64,000 nt of DNA from JADKAC01 sp964492065 (lineage in GTDB: Bacteria; Bacteroidota; Bacteroidia; Chitinophagales; BACL12), in assembly GCA_964492065.1 (NCBI GenBank), contig CAZBHH010000001.1:248001-312000 (forward strand), given 5' to 3'. This document shows, piece by piece, positions 62,860 through 64,000 of the stretch. Numbering within the stretch: position 1 is the first letter of the stretch; every line of letters begins with the position of its first letter. The position numbers and the translations under genes are program-made. The notes beneath the pieces are model-generated. The model searched no databases. It was not told where the DNA came from and was given only the letters and a program-made list of their open reading frames with translations.

Positions 62860-64000
62860 TTATTTAAGAGTATAAGGTAAAATTGAAATACCGGAATCGT
62901 GCTTAATATAGCTTGGCAATTCCTGACCAGGCATATCGGGGAAAGCGGCAATATTCAGCCCCTTCTTCTTTAGTTCCAAGTACTGCAAGGAGTCCGGATA
63001 CCATTGATATACATTATGTTTACTCCAAAACATCGCTTCAACATCTTCAAACGACCTGCAATTTAAAATAATGGATTCTTCCTGAATAAGTGAATCTAAT
63101 TTTTGGTAAATAATGGTATTATGTCTTTTTGACGCCCTGTTTTCCGTATTAAAGAGATATGGTTTGTCGTTTACATGAAAATTATAAAGGGTAACAGGCC
63201 TGAATACGGAAACTATGGCCGAGGCAGCCAATAGTAAAAGCAGAGAGGATAATGCCCTGCCATGAAATAGTTTAGTTGTAAAATTGTAAATAAAGTCAAA
63301 TCCTTTACCAGCGATAATAAAAACAAATGGCGCAACAATAAATACATAATTTGAACTCTTTGTTTTTACAATAAATGAAAAGAATATATAAACAATCGCA
63401 ATGGCAAATAATATAGAATAAATTGCCGGTTCTGTCTTTTTTCTTTTAAATACCTGCAGTAAAAAAATCAAAATCAAAAAAGCCACTATATAGCTGTATT
63501 GATCAGGAATGAGTCTAAAAAAATAATCCCAGTTACCTGTATGACCTTCCAAAGGCTCCGTAATATGTCTTCTATTGAAACTGTATGTGAATTTAGCCTG
63601 TATTGGAAACTTGTTTAGTATATAAATCTGCCAGGGTATGAATATTATACACGATATACTAAACGAAATAATCAGTTTACGGAATTCCTTTTTAAAAGCC
63701 ATTTCCTTATCTGCAATCATATAGGTTAGCCAGGCGCCATAAATCAATAATCCGGGCAGCCATTTATTCAGTACCGCAAAGCCTGCAAAACAGCCGATCA
63801 GAAAAATCCAAATATTGCGTTTGGATCTCACATACTCGAAGTAGCACCAAAAACTTAATAATATATAAAAACCGAAGGCCACATCATTGTGATCCATCCC
63901 AATTACTCCGGAACATTGTTCAATATTATAGCTTGAAAATAAAAGCAAACATGCAGAAAGCAGCGCTCCGTAACCCAAACCAAGAAGAAGTGCAATTCTG
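62860..64000 (-). CDS. GT-C fold glycosyltransferase (ArnT/PMT family 39-like), 5' truncated
   Basis: The frame is open past the right edge, so the N-terminal part is missing; the TTG at 63978 is not a convincing start. The visible ~380 residues begin in the membrane domain, with GMDHNDVAFGFYILLSFWCYFEY matching the second acidic loop of family 39 enzymes (an Asp followed by helix), and about eight helices. The last ~110 residues are an extracytoplasmic domain (TIIYQKLDSLIQEESIILNC, EAMFWSKHNVYQWYPDS). It probably moves a sugar from a polyprenyl carrier to a lipid or protein. Confidence 0.78.
   Translation of the reverse strand, partial: RIALLLGLGYGALLSACLLLFSSYNIEQCSGVIGMDHNDVAFGFYILLSFWCYFEYVRSKRNIWIFLIGCFAGFAVLNKWLPGLLIYGAWLTYMIADKEMAFKKEFRKLIISFSISCIIFIPWQIYILNKFPIQAKFTYSFNRRHITEPLEGHTGNWDYFFRLIPDQYSYIVAFLILIFLLQVFKRKKTEPAIYSILFAIAIVYIFFSFIVKTKSSNYVFIVAPFVFIIAGKGFDFIYNFTTKLFHGRALSSLLLLLAASAIVSVFRPVTLYNFHVNDKPYLFNTENRASKRHNTIIYQKLDSLIQEESIILNCRSFEDVEAMFWSKHNVYQWYPDSLQYLELKKKGLNIAAFPDMPGQELPSYIKHDSGISILPYTLK

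Noticed and set aside
1..64000. tRNA or rRNA genes, CRISPR arrays, prophage or integrase genes
   Set aside because: Reading the gaps on both strands showed none; the only mobile-type gene is the RayT-like one at 62179-62769.

Overview
The window comes from a Bacteroidota (Bacteroidetes) chromosome, most likely a Saprospiria/Chitinophagia-type or related gliding lineage. The evidence is internal: two proteins with C-terminal type IX secretion (T9SS) sorting domains, a GldB lipoprotein beside a PorT-like barrel, a MurF-alanine racemase fusion, a MoaC-MoaB fusion, a SecA with Bacteroidetes-style insertions, and repeated TAnnTTTG -7 promoter boxes 5-40 bases before start codons. Coding density is high and no intergenic gap exceeds about 210 bases. 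I see no tRNA, rRNA, CRISPR array, prophage or complete insertion sequence. The only mobile-element-type gene is a single IS200-like/REP-associated transposase near the right end.

Layout, left to right. 0-3.6 kb: 3' part of an Omp28-like T9SS cargo gene, then radC, rpsT and hutH on the minus strand. 3.6-5.9 kb: a two-gene ABC exporter. 6.0-13.3 kb: a minus-strand block purH-mreB-mreC-mreD-mrdA-rodA for purine synthesis and rod-shape peptidoglycan growth. 13.4-16.7 kb: a plus-strand molybdenum cofactor operon, mobA-moaD-moeB(rhodanese)-moaE-moaCB, without moaA or moeA. 16.8-22.3 kb: a sulfotransferase-like protein, formate-tetrahydrofolate ligase, a SPOR protein translationally coupled to an M20 amidohydrolase, a small membrane protein, and an orphan OmpR-type response regulator whose upstream region carries helically phased 10-bp repeats.

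22.3-28.7 kb is a complete nitrous-oxide reduction operon on the minus strand: a cytochrome c lipoprotein, clade II (Sec-type, possibly lipoprotein) nosZ, a four-helix membrane protein of unknown function, nosL, nosD, nosF and nosY. It is preceded by an FNR-like box about 42 bases before a predicted transcription start. No other denitrification gene is present, so the window by itself supports N2O respiration only. 28.8-30.5 kb: a steroid 5-alpha-reductase-like membrane enzyme and a sugar/3-beta-HSD-type SDR separated by one base.

30.6-43 kb: uvrB, a DUF5606 protein, a T9SS-sorted protein with a CX4CH haem-like motif, bcp, a sodium:solute symporter, nadE, a PorT-like barrel, gldB, and a minus-strand chain unknown membrane protein-EamA transporter-yicC-gmk-apaG. 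44-54.8 kb: a large degenerate-peptidase/TolB-propeller/Omp85-like outer-membrane protein, an MBL hydrolase, murF-alr, secA and deoC. 54.9-62.1 kb: DNA repair and translesion genes uvrA, a short second DnaE, and dinB. The right edge has the transposase-like gene and a truncated GT-C glycosyltransferase.

With radC, uvrA, uvrB, dnaE and dinB, the window is rich in DNA repair. Cell-envelope growth (mre block, MurF-Alr, SecA) and surface or gliding functions (GldB, PorT-like barrel, T9SS cargo) make up the other large share. Start codons were moved inward from the longest frame where homology, coupling overlaps or a TAnnTTTG box favoured it, as noted in each entry.
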